A stretch of DNA of 5,320 bases, from NCBI GenBank assembly GCA_031285645.1, contig JAITVU010000062.1:1-5320 (forward strand). The letters are read 5' to 3'. Position 1 is the stretch's first letter, and every line of letters begins with the position of its first letter. Made by a program: the position numbers and the translations under genes. Of this stretch, positions 4,182 to 5,320 are shown in pieces. Origin of the DNA: Oscillospiraceae bacterium (GTDB lineage: Bacteria > Bacillota > Clostridia > Oscillospirales > Ruminococcaceae). Under the pieces are notes generated by a model that saw only the letters and a list, made by a program, of their open reading frames with translations, made no database searches and had not been told where the DNA came from.

Positions 4182-5320
4182 TTACTGCTGCGGGATATTC
4201 TTCATCGTCAGCGAGATGCGTTTTTTACCCACGTCCACGGAAAGCACCCTGACTTTGACAATATCGCCGATCTTCACGGCGTCAAGCGGATGCTTGATAA
4301 AGCGGTCGGCGAGCTGAGAAATGTGTACAAGCCCGTCCTGATGCACGCCGATATCGACAAAAGCGCCGAAATCAATGACATTGCGCACCGTGCCGCTCAG
4401 GATCATATCCGGCTCCAGATCCTCTATGGAAAGCACGTCCGTGCGCAGCAGCGGCGGGGGCAAAGTATCGCGCGGGTCGCGCCCGGGCTTGAGAAGCTCG
4501 TCGATGATGTCGGTGAGCGTCGGCACGCCGATACCGGCGTCCTCGGCGATGCGGGCCTGGCCTATGGCCGCCGCCTTGCTCTTGAGGTCGGCGATGCCGC
4601 CGCTTTCTATATCGGCGAGCTTATAGCCGCATGCGTCGAGCACAATCTTCGCCGCGGCGTAGCTCTCGGGGTGCACGGCCGTGTTGTCGAGGATGGTTTT
4701 ACCGCCCTTTACGCGTAAAAAGCCCGCGCACTGCTCATACGCTTTTTTGCCGAGCTTGGGTACTTTGAGCAGCTGTTTGCGGTCGGTAAAGCGGCCGTTT
4801 TCCTGCCTGTACGCCACGATGTTTTTAGCCACCGTGGCGTTGACGCCCGCCACATACGAAAGCAGGGAATGTGAGGCGGTATTGAGGTCCGCGCCGACTG
4901 TATTGACGCAGTTTTCCACCACGCCGCCAAGGGCCGTTGACAGTTTGGCCTTGGGCATGTCGTGCTGGTATTGGCCGACGCCGATGGCTTTCGGATCGAT
5001 CTTGACCAGTTCCGCCAGCGGGTCCTGGATGCGGCGCGCGATGGAAACGGCGCTGCGCAGGCTGACATCAAATTCCGGAAACTCCTCCGCGGCGAGTTTT
5101 GAAGCGGAGTAAACCGACGCGCCGGCCTCGCTGACAACCATGTAGGAAACGGGCGTGTCCAACTCGGAAATAAGCTCCGCCACAAATATTTCCGATTCGC
5201 GCGAGGCTGTTCCGTTGCCGATTGAGATTACAGTGACGCCGTGTTTTTTAATGAGCGCCTTGAGTGTCTTCTTCGCGTCCTCGGTTCTGTTCTGAGGCTT
5301 GGTGGGGTAAACGACCGTGG
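4182..5320 (-). CDS. tex: Tex family S1 RNA-binding protein, C-terminal half (5' end outside window)
   Basis: The 378 visible residues are the second half of Tex, a cytoplasmic nucleic-acid-binding protein related to eukaryotic Spt6 and linked to transcription and RNA handling. Visible residues 1-50 end the YqgF/RNase H-like domain (VVYPTKPQNR, SIGNGTASRESE). Residues 60-125 hold the highly conserved core (YMVVSEAGASVYSAS, VSIARRIQDPLAELVKIDPK, GVGQYQHDM). Residues about 143-203 are the helix-hairpin-helix region, and residues 304-373 an S1 domain (GTVRNVIDFGAFVDIGVHQDGLVHIS) with the usual ISLTMK end. The frame stays open to the window edge, so the GTG at 5183 is internal and the gene continues upstream; full-length Tex is about twice this size. 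It converges on the phage operon, sharing its terminator. No lesion is seen, so it marks host chromosome flanking the phage module. Confidence 0.96.
   Translation of the reverse strand, partial: TVVYPTKPQNRTEDAKKTLKALIKKHGVTVISIGNGTASRESEIFVAELISELDTPVSYMVVSEAGASVYSASKLAAEEFPEFDVSLRSAVSIARRIQDPLAELVKIDPKAIGVGQYQHDMPKAKLSTALGGVVENCVNTVGADLNTASHSLLSYVAGVNATVAKNIVAYRQENGRFTDRKQLLKVPKLGKKAYEQCAGFLRVKGGKTILDNTAVHPESYAAAKIVLDACGYKLADIESGGIADLKSKAAAIGQARIAEDAGIGVPTLTDIIDELLKPGRDPRDTLPPPLLRTDVLSIEDLEPDMILSGTVRNVIDFGAFVDIGVHQDGLVHISQLADRFIKHPLDAVKIGDIVKVRVLSVDVGKKRISLTMKNIPQQ

Noticed and set aside
4290..5112. Plus-strand ORFs opposite tex (4290-4718, 4681-5112)
   Set aside because: They mirror a highly conserved Tex coding sequence and show no protein features of their own.

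Overview
The window looks like the right-hand end of a contractile-tail (Myoviridae-type) structural module integrated beside a bacterial housekeeping gene. The host is probably a GC-rich member of the Firmicutes (Clostridia, perhaps Oscillospirales). That placement is an inference from strong GGAGG-type ribosome binding sites, the PBSX/Mu-like baseplate gene style and the clostridial look of the fibre N-termini; no marker gene here fixes the taxon.

Positions 1-2850, plus strand, hold a baseplate operon in the order of phage Mu genes 44-45-46-47-48: the end of a gpD/gp44-type hub protein, a small OB-fold/beta-helix spike protein (gp45/gpV-like), a gp46/gp25-like wedge protein, a baseplate J protein (gp47/XkdT-like) and a DUF2313 protein (gp48/XkdU-like) ending in three 10-residue Trp-Asp repeats. 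Genes overlap or nearly touch, except for one 163-base gap (681-843) with a small hairpin and a doubtful 25-codon ORF.

Positions 2883-4001 should hold the tail fibre but are irregular. Two related fibre N-terminal attachment domains occur in tandem. The first (2883-3089) loses fibre similarity after about residue 49 and stops at residue 68. The second (frame 3483-4001) has the ribosome binding site, N-terminal domain, HxT...W linker motif and C-terminal domain of a short fibre, but reads ATA where ATG is expected. Between them lies about 390 bases with no convincing gene: a dense set of inverted repeats (about 3035-3357), then an A-rich tract. The repeats begin where the first fibre breaks off and are bracketed by a near-perfect 13-14 bp inverted repeat. 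This is the most unusual part of the window: a candidate structured RNA, MITE-like element or dispersed palindromic repeat.

Positions 4002-4181 hold a 20-bp-stem bidirectional terminator and a GC-rich cluster of palindromes. Positions 4182-5320, minus strand, hold the C-terminal half of Tex, an S1-domain RNA-binding protein, running off the window. Tex is convergent with the phage operon, and no integrase, lysis gene or attachment site is visible at the junction. Together the phage genes would build the hub, spike, wedges and fibre of a contractile tail (prophage, defective prophage or tailocin); whether this copy still works is doubtful given the fibre lesions.
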